The notes: a model not told the origin generated them from the letters alone. A stretch of 64,000 nucleotides of DNA from Saccharomycodes ludwigii (GCF_020623625.1 NC_060200.1:2934001-2998000); one strand, 5' to 3'; positions 11,237 through 21,702 are shown, counted from the first letter of the stretch. Numbers and translations: made by a program.

Positions 11237-12427
11237 ATGATCAAATTTTTTAATTATTTTGTTTCCTTTTTTTTATCTTTAATGTTAGTAATACAATGCT
11301 CTCCTATAACACTGCCATTATCATCACCTTCCAAAACCGGTATAGGCATAAAACTCTCTGAAATTAACCGAGAGACCATTTTAGTGTTGCCAAAAAAATT
11401 ACTAAACAAAAAGACTTTTGATAACTTAAACTTAACCACCTATGCTGAAAAATATTGTCAAAACGTAGAATTAGTTAATTTATTAAAATTTTCATCAATA
11501 CCGGACAAGGATAGATTATTAATACCAAAGAATACTGAAACGTTATTCATTTTTAATAAAACTAGTCACTTTAACGTTCTGGGACAAAAAAATGGGTTAG
11601 AATATACAAATCTTGTTGAAAAATCGATTCCGTTCAACTTGCCAAAGACAAATGTAAAATTACTAGATTATTATTTAGTTTTACCTTTGCTAATTGATAA
11701 TATGTACACTAAAATAAAACAAAATGGTGACAAGGGAAGTGCTGTGCTAAATGAATGTTACACCCTACAACAGTTATCAATAACGCAAGACATATATTTA
11801 CCCCTTATCTTTAGCAAAAGCCCTGAATATACAAATGTTCCACTATTGATTTTCAGTTTTAAGCTTGGTACAGACAGTAATTATGGTGTTGAAAAACAAA
11901 TTAATAAACCTTATTTTAAGGTGGACCATAATATTGAAAAATATTTTAACTCATTATGTGATGAATGGATAAATAACGGACCTGGTTATAACAAACTAGT
12001 TACTTCAAGGTTTTGTGTTACCAATACCAACAATAAAAATGACAGCTACTGCTTGGAATTGTCCAATCCTAATGAAAATTTCGAAGCTCTTGACGAAAAA
12101 AAAAAAGTAATCATATATTCTAACTTTGGGATTACTCCCAAGGATTTTACTAAAAAAACAACATTTTTACTAGTAAATAAAACCGGAGTTTTCTTTAATG
12201 AAATGTTAGGTAGTTCTTCCAATGATGTGAATCATATATACGAAGAACCAAGAAAATGTTTTTATTCACAATTCGATAAATTAATCTCTAAAAGGTCTCC
12301 AGGTTTAAAAAATGATTCTTCGGCTGGTGGTAAAAATATTTCATCAATTGATATAGAAAATACAACAACAACAACAACAACAAAAAAAAAAAAAAGGGAA
12401 AATTTTTCAAATATATTACGAAAATAG
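11237..12427 (+). CDS. Unrecognised secreted glycoprotein-like protein
   Basis: I do not recognise this 396-residue protein. It begins with a clear signal peptide (MIKFFNYFVSFFLSLMLVIQ). The remainder is soluble-looking, with six cysteines after the signal, several N-glycosylation sequons (NLTT, NKTS, NDSY, NKTG, NDSS, NISS, NTTT) and one dibasic site (SKRSPG, about residue 350). It ends in a Thr/Lys-rich tail coded by an ACA repeat and a 14-base A run (12382-12395). Immediately after that run, another frame stays open to a stop at 12562-12564 and reads as ordinary protein with two more cysteines, so the annotated end may be wrong. The flanking genes COQ5 and SCS7 belong to the conserved yeast block; this gene has no counterpart in it that I know of. 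Confidence 0.65.
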   Translation: MIKFFNYFVSFFLSLMLVIQCSPITLPLSSPSKTGIGIKLSEINRETILVLPKKLLNKKTFDNLNLTTYAEKYCQNVELVNLLKFSSIPDKDRLLIPKNTETLFIFNKTSHFNVLGQKNGLEYTNLVEKSIPFNLPKTNVKLLDYYLVLPLLIDNMYTKIKQNGDKGSAVLNECYTLQQLSITQDIYLPLIFSKSPEYTNVPLLIFSFKLGTDSNYGVEKQINKPYFKVDHNIEKYFNSLCDEWINNGPGYNKLVTSRFCVTNTNNKNDSYCLELSNPNENFEALDEKKKVIIYSNFGITPKDFTKKTTFLLVNKTGVFFNEMLGSSSNDVNHIYEEPRKCFYSQFDKLISKRSPGLKNDSSAGGKNISSIDIENTTTTTTTKKKKRENFSNILRK

Positions 12428-12564
12428 CCGGTAAAAAAAATGATAATACAAAACAAAGCATCAATACTAACAAAACCAAGCAAAAAGATGGTGTAAATTG
12501 TGAGGAAGTGACGTGGTACAATGTGTTTCATCACAGCGTTTTTGGAAAGCCCGTACTTTGTTGA

Positions 12565-12737
12565 CAATTATAAAGTGTTTTTGTTAGACCACTTTTTTTT
12601 TTTTTTTTTTTTTATTTTGGCTAAAAAAAGATTAACAAAATAATTCAAAGTTAGAAAAGGCGAAATCTATTTAAAATAAAAAAAAATCATAAATAATCTA
12701 TTATATATATAATGTATATATGTATGTAACATGTATG

Positions 12738-12782
<45 letters not shown>

Positions 12783-13079
12783 AAAAATAGTTTAAACCAG
12801 AGTGGAAAACAAAATAAATACAAAACAAAAATGTATATATATATATATATTCTATGGTAAAAAAAAAATAATCTATTGTAAAACCCACAACTATGGTAAA
12901 AAGAACCCTTACAACAGAATAAATATATTTATGGTTACACCTGTATAACTTTAATGACGGTAATTATCATACACTTTCGTTATTTTCACAATATAGATAA
13001 AAAAAAAAAAAAAAAGCATCTCATAATAATTATCACCACCAGAAACTAAAGGACGGGAAAACAAAAATTCCAGTTGATT
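12565..13079. other. Spacer, homopolymer- and TA-rich
   Basis: It holds T runs at 12593-12613 and 12740-12771, TA repeats and an A run near 12999. No gene was seen. Confidence 0.5.
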
Positions 13080-14228
13080 TTAATCGTACTTCATCTTAGA
13101 AGTTGGAGCATCATCACCCAAATAGGTACCAAAAACCTTATCCCAAAACCAGGAAGTAACCCCAAATCCTAATTCGTAGTTTTTATAATGATGTTCCAAA
13201 TGGTATTTTTTCAATTTTTGCATATAGGATGGTAATTTAGCATGATGTAAGAAATAATGAGTTAAATCATAACAAATATAACCAAGTAACCCACCAGCAA
13301 ACCCAGAACAAGCCCAGTAGTATGGGAAGATGGCAAATACCAATTTATAAATTGGGGTGCACAAAACAATGAACAAAGCAGGTGGCATAACTAAACGGAA
13401 CTTGTCCATTGGTAAATAATGATGAACACCGTGGGCCAAGAAATGGAAAGTAAAGGCAATTTGTGATTCAGGTAAATTCTGATCAAAATGAAATAAAAAT
13501 CTATGCAAACTGTATTCAATCAAAGTCCAAACAAACAAACCAACTCCAAATAAGAAAACAGAAAAAAATGGGTTCATATGAGTCACACCTTTATAAAAAA
13601 AATAGCATACAAATGGCAACCAGGTTGATGGGATAACATACCATGGTGTTTTACTTAATGGTTCTAAAAACCAAACACCAAAAATGGGAGCAGAACCTTT
13701 ACCGTAATGTCTTGGTCTGTGAATTTGGTCAACATAAAATTCTTTAGTAAATTTCCCAAACAAAACTTGCCATAACAAAGGTTTATTTAAATCCAAAAAC
13801 TTGTGGTTTTCCCAATCTTTTTTGTAATCAGTAGCAATTCTTAACTTATCTTCAGTTGGTAAATCTTTAACAAAATAACCATCATTGACATTCAAAGAAG
13901 AGGTAGAAACTTCGACAACATGATCTGGATTACTCAACAACCTGGTTGTTTCCTCTTCATTGGCCAAAACACCGATAAAATAATTATCATCTAAAATCTC
14001 GTATGCACTATCACTATGTTCATGAACGTCTAAATCTTTCATGACCTCAGTGATATCCTTACCGGCATAGTCCAGTAATATATCTTTACCACCCGGATGT
14101 TCATCTAAAAATGTGGTGATGTCATAAATTCTTCTATTGTATAATGTAACCCAGCAATCCTTTTCGGTAGCATGCTTGCTTAAATCAGTTGCTGAATACA
14201 ATGGTACGGTCTTAGTAGTAGCAGACAT
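13080..14228 (-). CDS. SCS7: Sphingolipid fatty-acid alpha-hydroxylase
   Basis: A 382-residue ER membrane protein with the domain order of yeast Scs7/Fah1. An N-terminal cytochrome b5 domain carries the haem-binding motif HPGG at residues 44-47 (second His in the VHEHSDSAYEIL segment). A fatty-acid hydroxylase domain follows, with the histidine clusters HRFLFHFD, HGVHHYLPMD, HYFLHH and HLEHHYK that hold the metal centre. It 2-hydroxylates the very-long-chain fatty acid of ceramides. Length matches the yeast protein (384 residues, from memory). The C-terminus ends in MKYD, with no clear dilysine signal. Confidence 0.97.
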   Translation of the reverse strand: MSATTKTVPLYSATDLSKHATEKDCWVTLYNRRIYDITTFLDEHPGGKDILLDYAGKDITEVMKDLDVHEHSDSAYEILDDNYFIGVLANEEETTRLLSNPDHVVEVSTSSLNVNDGYFVKDLPTEDKLRIATDYKKDWENHKFLDLNKPLLWQVLFGKFTKEFYVDQIHRPRHYGKGSAPIFGVWFLEPLSKTPWYVIPSTWLPFVCYFFYKGVTHMNPFFSVFLFGVGLFVWTLIEYSLHRFLFHFDQNLPESQIAFTFHFLAHGVHHYLPMDKFRLVMPPALFIVLCTPIYKLVFAIFPYYWACSGFAGGLLGYICYDLTHYFLHHAKLPSYMQKLKKYHLEHHYKNYELGFGVTSWFWDKVFGTYLGDDAPTSKMKYD

Positions 14229-15259
14229 GATTATTATTTAATTTTGATTCAAAGGGAGGGAAAAAAAAAACAAAAAACAAAACACAAAAACGATTGGGTT
14301 GAAAAAGTGTTTTTTTTTATATATATTGTAGTATTGTTGTTATTAACAATGACTTTACACTTAATAGATGAGGGGTTAGTTTACTTATCTATTTAGATAC
14401 GTAAATAATTAAATGTATCAGAGAATTATTGGAAATTGGGTTTTTTAACTTCTCTTTGATATGAGTATTAGTTAAAGTGATGCAAAGTTGTCGATAATTT
14501 TTTGAGACAAAAAAAGCAATAGAGAGAAAAAAAAAAAAAAAAAAAGAAAAAGCGATGAAGAAAAATATTAAAAAGTTTTTTTTTTTTCTTTTTTTTTTGT
14601 AAAGTTTTTATTCAAATATTTAAATGAAAAGATGCTTGTTATATATATATAATATATATCGTTTTATGTAAAATAAGAGAGAGAAAAAAAAAAACTTTAA
14701 GTTTTGAAAAAAAATATTAAAAGGTCGAATGACACACACGTTACTTTACATAACGGAAATAAAAAATAACAATAAGCTTTAAATGGTAAAAGATATAAGA
14801 AGATAAAGAAGAGGCAACACAATCTGTCACATTTTTTTTTAATTTCTGAACAAGAAACCTAAAGTGGAAATAGAGGTAAAAAAAGATATTATTAGGATTA
14901 TTTACCACCATTTTTAGAAACTGTATAAGGTAGTACAAAGGTGTTGTTACAGCTAGCTCGTTTATATATTTTTAAATTTGAATATAATACATATATAGAT
15001 ATATATATAAACGAGATACAATTATTACCGACCGATAAGGCAGGAATTCACAAAGTAAACATAAATGGGAAGAATACACTGAACAAATGTAATATCTGGA
15101 AGAATGTTATTCCCCTTGTCCCCGTTTCCATTGGTCTTTATTTTATTAATCATCTGATACTTGACTTTTTATCTCATTACTATTATCGTTAAATCGTTAT
15201 TTCCATTAGGGCAATTTGGGTCATTATTTTTTGTGTTTAGTTTGTTTTTTTTTTTCGCG

Positions 15260-15292
<33 letters not shown>

Positions 15293-15566
15293 CGTCGTTT
15301 ATTAAAATTTAAAAGATAAATTTAAAAAAAAAAAAAAAAGTTTATAAAATTATTATTATATATGCAGCACTAAGTCCGATGTTCCGATAAACTACTTTTG
15401 AAACTATCAGTAATCCTTATTTTTAATATACATTTAAAATATGATTTATAATTAAAAATAAAATAAAATAAAATAAAATAAAAACTACAGCTTGTAAGAA
15501 TCATCAACATCTTATTTCTTTTTTACTTTTTATTCTAATCTCTAAAATACAAAGTGTTTTGAGGGT

Positions 15567-15598
<32 letters not shown>

Positions 15599-15605
15599 CA
15601 TTTAT
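14229..15605. other. 1.4 kb spacer upstream of SCS7, no gene supported
   Basis: AT-rich, with A and T runs (14527-14545, 15265-15292, 15565-15598), TATATA tracts and a close pair of TCCGA motifs at 15375 and 15383. A frame at 14941-15192 lacks an ATG start at its head and does not resemble a known protein. Confidence 0.5.
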
Positions 15606-15962
15606 TTATTGTTCCTTATCATTCTTTTTAACAAAACACTCAATATCATTAACTAAATCTTCATTCTTTACTAAAACAACAATCAATCCGTCGCTTGTGA
15701 TTTCGTATTTAATATATTTTTCATTAGGGATGCATATTTCTGCATCAAATTTATCAAACCACTTATTTAACTCGTCCATATGGTCTTCTCCTATTAGTAG
15801 AAATTCTAATGGAAATTCATTTAAATATTCGTGAGATAATGTAGTAGTAGGAGGCTTACATTGTTCGTTAGTGTCAGTATTATCAGCTGAAGCAAGTTTG
15901 TTTGACTCGAGTGGTTCTTCAGATTCTAGTAAAATTAGCATTCTATAATATTGATTGCTCAT
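15606..15962 (-). CDS. YML108W-like small acidic protein of unknown function
   Basis: A 118-residue protein resembling the S. cerevisiae uncharacterised protein YML108W (105 residues, from memory). It starts MSNQYYRMLILLE. The strongly conserved core is at residues 61-99 and includes DELNKWFDKFDAEICIPNE and IKYEITSDGLIVVLV. A variable acidic or Ser/Thr loop lies between (15-45). No catalytic motif, membrane segment or signal is visible. The ZDS-family gene next to it on the same strand matches the yeast pair YML108W-YML109W. The role is unknown; the protein looks like a small compact alpha/beta domain. Confidence 0.85.
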   Translation of the reverse strand: MSNQYYRMLILLESEEPLESNKLASADNTDTNEQCKPPTTTLSHEYLNEFPLEFLLIGEDHMDELNKWFDKFDAEICIPNEKYIKYEITSDGLIVVLVKNEDLVNDIECFVKKNDKEQ

Positions 15963-16085
15963 TGTTATTGGTGTAATTTTTTGTTTTTGTTTTTGTTTTT
16001 CTTTTTCTGTTTTTTCTCTTGACTTGGTTGATGCTTTTATACATAAAAGTTATTAAAAGTACAACAAGACATGAGCAGGCTGGAG

Positions 16086-16128
<43 letters not shown>

Positions 16129-16431
16129 GAAAAAAAAAAAAAAAAAAGAAAAGAAAAGGTGAGTTTTTAAACGGACAATTCACTACTTCGGACAAACATT
16201 TAAATAAAAAGCGACCAGAGAAAGTGGCAGTTCACTTTTTTATACCTAACGTGATTATATACGAAATAGACAATAATATTTTAACCCAAAAGATGAGATA
16301 AAATAGATAATTTTACATAGCAAATAATCAATCCAGTCTCAAAAAAATTAAATACATATAATATATGATTCACATCAGTCACAAATAATAAGAGTAACCA
16401 TCAATAATATGAAATAAATATTTTGAATTAA

Positions 16432-16473
<42 letters not shown>

Positions 16474-16558
16474 GAAAAAAAAAATTAGAAAAAAATCTTT
16501 ATGTGTGTATGTTATAGGAGGAAGAGAAAGTGAGAATAACCAAGTTATTTCTCCTATC
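15963..16558. other. Spacer between ZDS-type gene and YML108W-like gene
   Basis: It holds an A-rich tract with scattered G (16085-16159), an A run of about 38 bases (16432-16469) and a TCGGA at 16188. No gene was seen. Confidence 0.5.
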
Positions 16559-19500
16559 TTAGACTGATTGTACATTTTCTTGTTTTTCCTCTTCAATTTT
16601 TTGTAAATACAAACTATGGTTCACTAAATTTAAATAAGCATACATGAAATTACTCAATAACACTTGTTGTCTTAATTCCCTCTTAGAATCGCTTAATTTC
16701 ATATGACTTAACCTATAGATAGCTCTTTCCATACTGATCGGTAATCTTTGATCAAACATAATAACTGTGGAAACAGTTAATGGTGGTAATGGAAACCCAA
16801 ATGAACTATCTCTATACTGCATTGGAGAATTAGGCCTTTCTGGTCTTATTACGTCCTCAAAAATTAATTTTCTGGCGGGCAATGGTGGCACTATAGATTG
16901 TTTTTCGATATCAGTAGTGCTATCGTTGTTAGCTGGTACATCTGCTGTGGCAGTTTCACTAATAGCAGTATTATCTGATAATATTTTGTCATTATTATCG
17001 GGCGACTCTGTTGCGGTGTCTTCATTGCTACTTATGTTCACAGTATTTGAAAAAGAGTTTAAAGAATTGGTATCTTCATCACTCAATTCTCTGTATTCAA
17101 TGTGAATCTGTGAATTTACATCAGTGTTAGAATGTTTATTGTTATTGTTATTACTTACCAAAGTTACTGCGGGCTGTAAACCGTCTTTATCTTTAAAATC
17201 ATCATCTTTTTTTTCTGGAATAGCAGTATTTTGTACTGTTTGTTGTTGTTCGCCTGTTGACACTTGAGTATTATCAACAATTTTGTTACTATGACTATGA
17301 GCATGAGTATGATCACTTGACAAAGGTGGTTGTGTTGTTGAGCTTCCACTTAATTTACGTTTGTTTTCGTTTATGTGCTTTTTAATGATATCCATAAATT
17401 TATTGCTTTTCTTGGATGAAGAACGAAATTGATGTTTGCTAATTGATGGATTACTATCGTTAGTTCCACTTTTATTGTTATTATTGTGATGGTCAGAGTA
17501 ATTATTGCCATCTTTGACATGATGAGTATCATGCGAATTATCAACCTGTTCCTCAACGGTATGCTTTCTAAAACTAGGGCCAGTAGCTGGTATACTATTT
17601 GTTGAAGCATTTTGATGCTGTGATTGATGAGATGGTTTAACTTGACTTTGAGTATGAGCAGGTTCATCATGATGTTGTTGGTGATGATGATGGCGATGAT
17701 GGTGGTGGTGGTGATGTTGTTGTTGCTGCTGTTGTTGTTGCTGTTGTTGTTGCTGTTGTTGTTGCTGTTGTTGTTGCTGTTGTTGTTGCTGTTGTTGTTG
17801 CTGTTGTTGTTTAGCAATATCGTGTTGTGCATGCTTTCTCCTTACAGTAACGTGTCGTTTGTTCTCCACACTAGATCTACCACTACTGGTACTATGAACA
17901 GAATCAATGTCGCTCTCATTGTTATGCGACGAGGATGAAATAGCATAATTCCTGTTCCGCGAATGATTTACGTTTTCTAAATGTTCTTTTTCTGTATAGG
18001 TTCTTTGATCTTCGTCATTATTATCAGTTGTAGTGTTATCCTTAACTTTACCCAACCAATTAATTTTACGCTTGTTATGCTCAATTTTACCTTGATCCAA
18101 CTTTATATTTTCTCCTTCAAGATTAATGCCACCATCGTCGCCTATTTTTGTTTTATTTTCTTTATGGGTCAATGAAACTTGACTATTTCTCTTCAAATCA
18201 TTTTTTTTTTCAAAATCTTCCTCCATGTCCTTGGCAGTTACCATGGAAATCATATCATCGTCCTCCTCCTCATTGATTTCGTCCTCCTTCTCCTTAGAAA
18301 TGGTATGATTGGAGTTTCCGGAATCTGAGCCGTTGCCTTCATCACCTGATGCTGTTACTGATACTGTCAATTTGTTTTGGTTATCTAAATTATTTTTAGT
18401 TAAAGATTTTTTTCTATAAGTTGTAAATTTAGATCTTCTTAAGACTGATCTTTGAGGAATAGAAATGGAATGTTTCCCCATAATATTAGATGCATATATT
18501 TCCTCTTCATCATTTTCACTTTTATTTTCTTTTCTATCATTTCCTTTCTCCGTCTCTTCCTGTTCTTGTCGTTTTTCTCCCACTTTTGTTTTTTCTTGTT
18601 CCTTTTGTGATGGTGATGGTGATGCTGTTGCCATTGATCCTTTTTTTAGTTCTTCATCTCCATTTGTTATTCGATAGTTATCGTTATTAACTTTTTTCTT
18701 ATCTTGTCCTTGTTTATTAACATCAATACCAGCATGTTCATTTTCTGTAATTGAAGTGGTGTCGTTATTATAAAATTCACCAGTAGCCGTCATACTTAAA
18801 GATCTAGCTAGAGAAGCAGCATCAGTACCGATAATACCAGCATTATTAGATAGTCTTGTTAATTCATCGGTAATTTGTTTTAAAGAAATTATTCTTATTG
18901 GAGACTCTCCAAAACTGCTTTCGGTGCTTGTCAAAGAGGTATTAGCATCACCGTCATTGTCATTACTATTAGCTTTATTTTGTTCTAGAGCTTCTTCGAG
19001 ATCTTCTTCAGTGTATGATTTACGTAATCTAGAGGGTGTTCTTGACAGGCTGTATGCATTGTTATTGGTTTGAGGTTTCTTTTTACTCTGCTCATCTTCT
19101 ATAGTTAAAGTTTGCAATTTATCTTGAACCAATTCTAAATAGTTTTCAGGCTTGACATTGGGATGTTGGCTAGCAGGAACCCATAATAAACTTTGTATTT
19201 CCTTTTTGCCCAATTCATTTATGTTATTATTCTTACTATCCAATCTTGCGCTAGCCAATCCAGAAGATATAGATCTACTTCCACTTATTTTCCTATGAGA
19301 GGATCTTCTAGGCACCATAGCAGAGCTGCTCAAGCTTCTGTTTATGTGATGTGATTCATTATAATAATTATTATTACCCAAATACTCGGTCCCTGTTTTA
19401 TTTAGAACAGTAGCATCATCATCATCATCATCATCATCATTATCATTATCATCTTCATATCCTTTCTCTTCCTCATTCTGTTCACTTAAACAATGACCAT

Positions 19501-19897
19501 TCCTTCCACTAATGGCAGGTGTATTATTCTCTTCCCCCTTGAAACGATGACCAGCTGAGTTATTTGGTATTGATTTAGAAACCAAATGGGACTGTTTCGT
19601 TTGTGCACTATCTTTTATATTTTCATTAATGGTTGAATTGGTAGCGACACTGGTGTAGAAATGATCATTGTCATTGTTGTTAGTATTTATAACATACTCC
19701 AAATCTGGATCCACATTCCCGTCAATGGATCCTATTGATATTCTTTTTAAATGTTTGACGTTTTGTAGTTCTTGATCTAGAGATTGTGCTGCAATTAAAA
19801 CTTGAGATTTCCGTTTATTTTGGTATAATTGTGAATTACTAAATCGTTTGTGTCCATTGTTTGAATTATTGGAAGTATGATTGGTGATATTGGTCAT
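16559..19897 (-). CDS. ZDS1: Zds1/Zds2 family regulator
   Basis: A 1112-residue, mostly disordered protein with the two conserved blocks of the Zds family. The first is LWVPASQHPNVKPEN at about residue 235. The second is the C-terminal Zds_C region, from about 1010 (PARKLIFEDVIRPERP, then MERAIYRLSHMKLSDSKREL and FMYAYLNLVNHSLYL). Yeast Zds1 and Zds2 bind PP2A-Cdc55 and tune mitotic entry and exit, and have roles in polarity and mRNA export factor control. The unduplicated ancestor of ZDS1/ZDS2 is the likely status. It carries an Asp run near 150-160, and a poly-Gln run (about 32) followed by a His-rich run at about residues 696-740. Confidence 0.93.
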   Translation of the reverse strand: MTNITNHTSNNSNNGHKRFSNSQLYQNKRKSQVLIAAQSLDQELQNVKHLKRISIGSIDGNVDPDLEYVINTNNNDNDHFYTSVATNSTINENIKDSAQTKQSHLVSKSIPNNSAGHRFKGEENNTPAISGRNGHCLSEQNEEEKGYEDDNDNDDDDDDDDATVLNKTGTEYLGNNNYYNESHHINRSLSSSAMVPRRSSHRKISGSRSISSGLASARLDSKNNNINELGKKEIQSLLWVPASQHPNVKPENYLELVQDKLQTLTIEDEQSKKKPQTNNNAYSLSRTPSRLRKSYTEEDLEEALEQNKANSNDNDGDANTSLTSTESSFGESPIRIISLKQITDELTRLSNNAGIIGTDAASLARSLSMTATGEFYNNDTTSITENEHAGIDVNKQGQDKKKVNNDNYRITNGDEELKKGSMATASPSPSQKEQEKTKVGEKRQEQEETEKGNDRKENKSENDEEEIYASNIMGKHSISIPQRSVLRRSKFTTYRKKSLTKNNLDNQNKLTVSVTASGDEGNGSDSGNSNHTISKEKEDEINEEEDDDMISMVTAKDMEEDFEKKNDLKRNSQVSLTHKENKTKIGDDGGINLEGENIKLDQGKIEHNKRKINWLGKVKDNTTTDNNDEDQRTYTEKEHLENVNHSRNRNYAISSSSHNNESDIDSVHSTSSGRSSVENKRHVTVRRKHAQHDIAKQQQQQQQQQQQQQQQQQQQQQQQQQQQQQQQHHHHHHHRHHHHQQHHDEPAHTQSQVKPSHQSQHQNASTNSIPATGPSFRKHTVEEQVDNSHDTHHVKDGNNYSDHHNNNNKSGTNDSNPSISKHQFRSSSKKSNKFMDIIKKHINENKRKLSGSSTTQPPLSSDHTHAHSHSNKIVDNTQVSTGEQQQTVQNTAIPEKKDDDFKDKDGLQPAVTLVSNNNNNKHSNTDVNSQIHIEYRELSDEDTNSLNSFSNTVNISSNEDTATESPDNNDKILSDNTAISETATADVPANNDSTTDIEKQSIVPPLPARKLIFEDVIRPERPNSPMQYRDSSFGFPLPPLTVSTVIMFDQRLPISMERAIYRLSHMKLSDSKRELRQQVLLSNFMYAYLNLVNHSLYLQKIEEEKQENVQSV
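17685..17814 (-). repeat. CAA/CAG and CAC/CAT triplet repeats in the ZDS gene
   Basis: On the minus strand this encodes about 32 consecutive Gln (mixed CAA and CAG) followed by a His-rich run. The codon mixing suggests selection for the peptide and lower slippage than a pure repeat. Confidence 0.9.
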
Positions 19898-19972
19898 AAT
19901 GGACGTTCATATATTGTTTAATTACTATGAAAAGAAGTGGTGGAGTTATAATTGGGGGGTTTGCTTATTTCT

Positions 19973-20004
<32 letters not shown>

Positions 20005-20697
20005 TTTTTTTTTTTTTTTTTTTTTATATTTTTTATATTTTTTTTATTTTTTTATCTTTTTTTATATTTATTTTATTTTATTTTTGTCTTAAAAATTTCT
20101 TTCTTTGATTTTTTTAAAGAAATAGATCAACTTGGAAGTGAATCAAAGGAGAGAGAAAGAAGATCAGACAAAGTAGAAAAAGTTTGTGTTGGTTATATTT
20201 TGAGCCAATAATAATATTTTTTTTTTAATAATAAAAGCTTGAAAAAAAAAAATATTTAAAAAAAAAATATTTTAAAAAAAAAAAAAAAAAAAAATGTTTA
20301 AAATAGATCGAGAATTTATAACAAGAACAAATAGAACATTTTCAAATATTTATTGATGGAAATGAACAACCGGCAAATTAATATAAGCCCTAAAGTAGTA
20401 ATTTTTGTTTATTTGAAAATATTTTCCGAAGCAGTAATATTTTTTTGGTGGCTTTTTGTTTCAGTGATTTATAAAGTAATATTTTAATTAATACTTAAAT
20501 GATTTAACTTTTTCAAACTGTTCTTCAAATGCTTCTAAGCTATTTTTTTCTTTTTTTTTTTAATTTTATTTTCTCTTTTCTCTTTTTTTTAAAAGTGATA
20601 TATCACAAAAGCTACATTAGTGAGGAACACATCATAATCCTCTTTCCCTTTTTTATTTCCATCAACTCTCGGACACATAAAAGGACCGGTGAGAATA
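19898..20697. other. 0.8 kb spacer ZDS-RCE1
   Basis: It holds a TTTA microsatellite (19972-20003), a T run, A runs near 20274-20294, a TCCGA at 20425 and a TCGGA at 20669. No gene was seen. Confidence 0.5.
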
Positions 20698-21702
20698 TCA
20701 CAATGTAAATACCTTAACTGTAAAATCTAACAATCCAATTATTAAAAGAACAAAATATATCAACCTAATAACTTTTACCAAAAACATACAAATTCCATTT
20801 CTATTCTTAATATTTGTGTTTTCAGAAGAATATTTTAATAAAATCGGATTCTCGTATAAACATCTCGGACTCAATGATGGAAATCCCATATAATTTGCAA
20901 AACTATGAAATAGTATACATCCCATCAAATTCCCGTTATATTTAAGATATATAGTATTTGTTAAATACCCAAATAACGTCGTATAACTCAATTGAATAAA
21001 AACTATCACAACAATGTTTAATAGAGATTTGTTCTCATGGTATAGTTCGTATCCATGGTGAATATGCGCTAACCCAAAAAATAATGGTAACCCCCAATAG
21101 TTTTTAAAATTATAGTTATATAAAGTTATACCAGTATAGACTATTTCCTCGGTAATTGGGCCAAACACATAATTCCTAAACCCCCAAATATCAAAAGATA
21201 TCGCACTGAGAATAATTTTCCTGCTATTATTAATATTCTTGTTGTTGTTGCTATTATTATAATATTTACAATATAATATATAATTGAACAATTGATCTGC
21301 CAAAGGTCCAATAAATAAAATCAGAAAAAGTTTGCTTATTTTAAGACAATTAAAAAAATATAATTTTAAATCATATTCCCAATATCTGATTTTTGTCCCT
21401 TTAATCGTTATTAAATTATAACCCGGTATTAATCCTAATTCAAATAGGGAAATCTTAGAGTCTGTTGGGGATAGAAAACTGGAAAAATACTCCCATTTAT
21501 AAAATATTAAAATATTAAATATTATTACTAAACTAACTTTAATAGCCCTTTTTTTAATCTCTTTAGGATCGTCCCTTTTTAGTTTGGTATTTTTCTTCTC
21601 TTTGTTTTTTAAAAAGAGGGAAAAGTCTGGTAGGTAAATTGCCAAAATATACGAAAATGATATTATAAAAGTTAAGGTAGCAGAAATGAATGGGTCCATC
21701 AT
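20698..21702 (-). CDS. RCE1: CAAX prenyl protease 2 (type II)
   Basis: A 334-residue polytopic membrane protein counted from the ATG at 21702; the frame extends to 21729 only by using a non-ATG start. It matches Rce1, the ER protease that removes the last three residues of farnesylated CAAX proteins such as Ras and a-factor. The CPBP/ABI-type motifs are visible: FGPITEEIVYTG (Glu pair at about 185-186), GLAHIHHGYE, and LFHSFANYMGFP, which together supply the Glu, His and His/Asn active-site residues. Hydrophobic segments occur throughout. Neighbours agree with yeast order (ZDS1-RCE1). Confidence 0.93.
   Translation of the reverse strand: MMDPFISATLTFIISFSYILAIYLPDFSLFLKNKEKKNTKLKRDDPKEIKKRAIKVSLVIIFNILIFYKWEYFSSFLSPTDSKISLFELGLIPGYNLITIKGTKIRYWEYDLKLYFFNCLKISKLFLILFIGPLADQLFNYILYCKYYNNSNNNKNINNSRKIILSAISFDIWGFRNYVFGPITEEIVYTGITLYNYNFKNYWGLPLFFGLAHIHHGYELYHENKSLLNIVVIVFIQLSYTTLFGYLTNTIYLKYNGNLMGCILFHSFANYMGFPSLSPRCLYENPILLKYSSENTNIKNRNGICMFLVKVIRLIYFVLLIIGLLDFTVKVFTL

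Noticed and set aside
12262-12567. 101-codon minus-strand frame over the end of the orphan gene
   Set aside because: It mirrors the ACA and A-run region of the orphan gene; poly-Val and poly-Phe composition, no plausible product.
14941-15192. 83-codon frame upstream of SCS7
   Set aside because: It starts with GTG, has no ribosome-scanning-compatible ATG near its head and no recognisable motif.
17371-17832. Asn-rich minus-strand frame overlapping the ZDS gene
   Set aside because: It is the CAA/CAG repeat read in another frame; the true frame carries the conserved Zds blocks.
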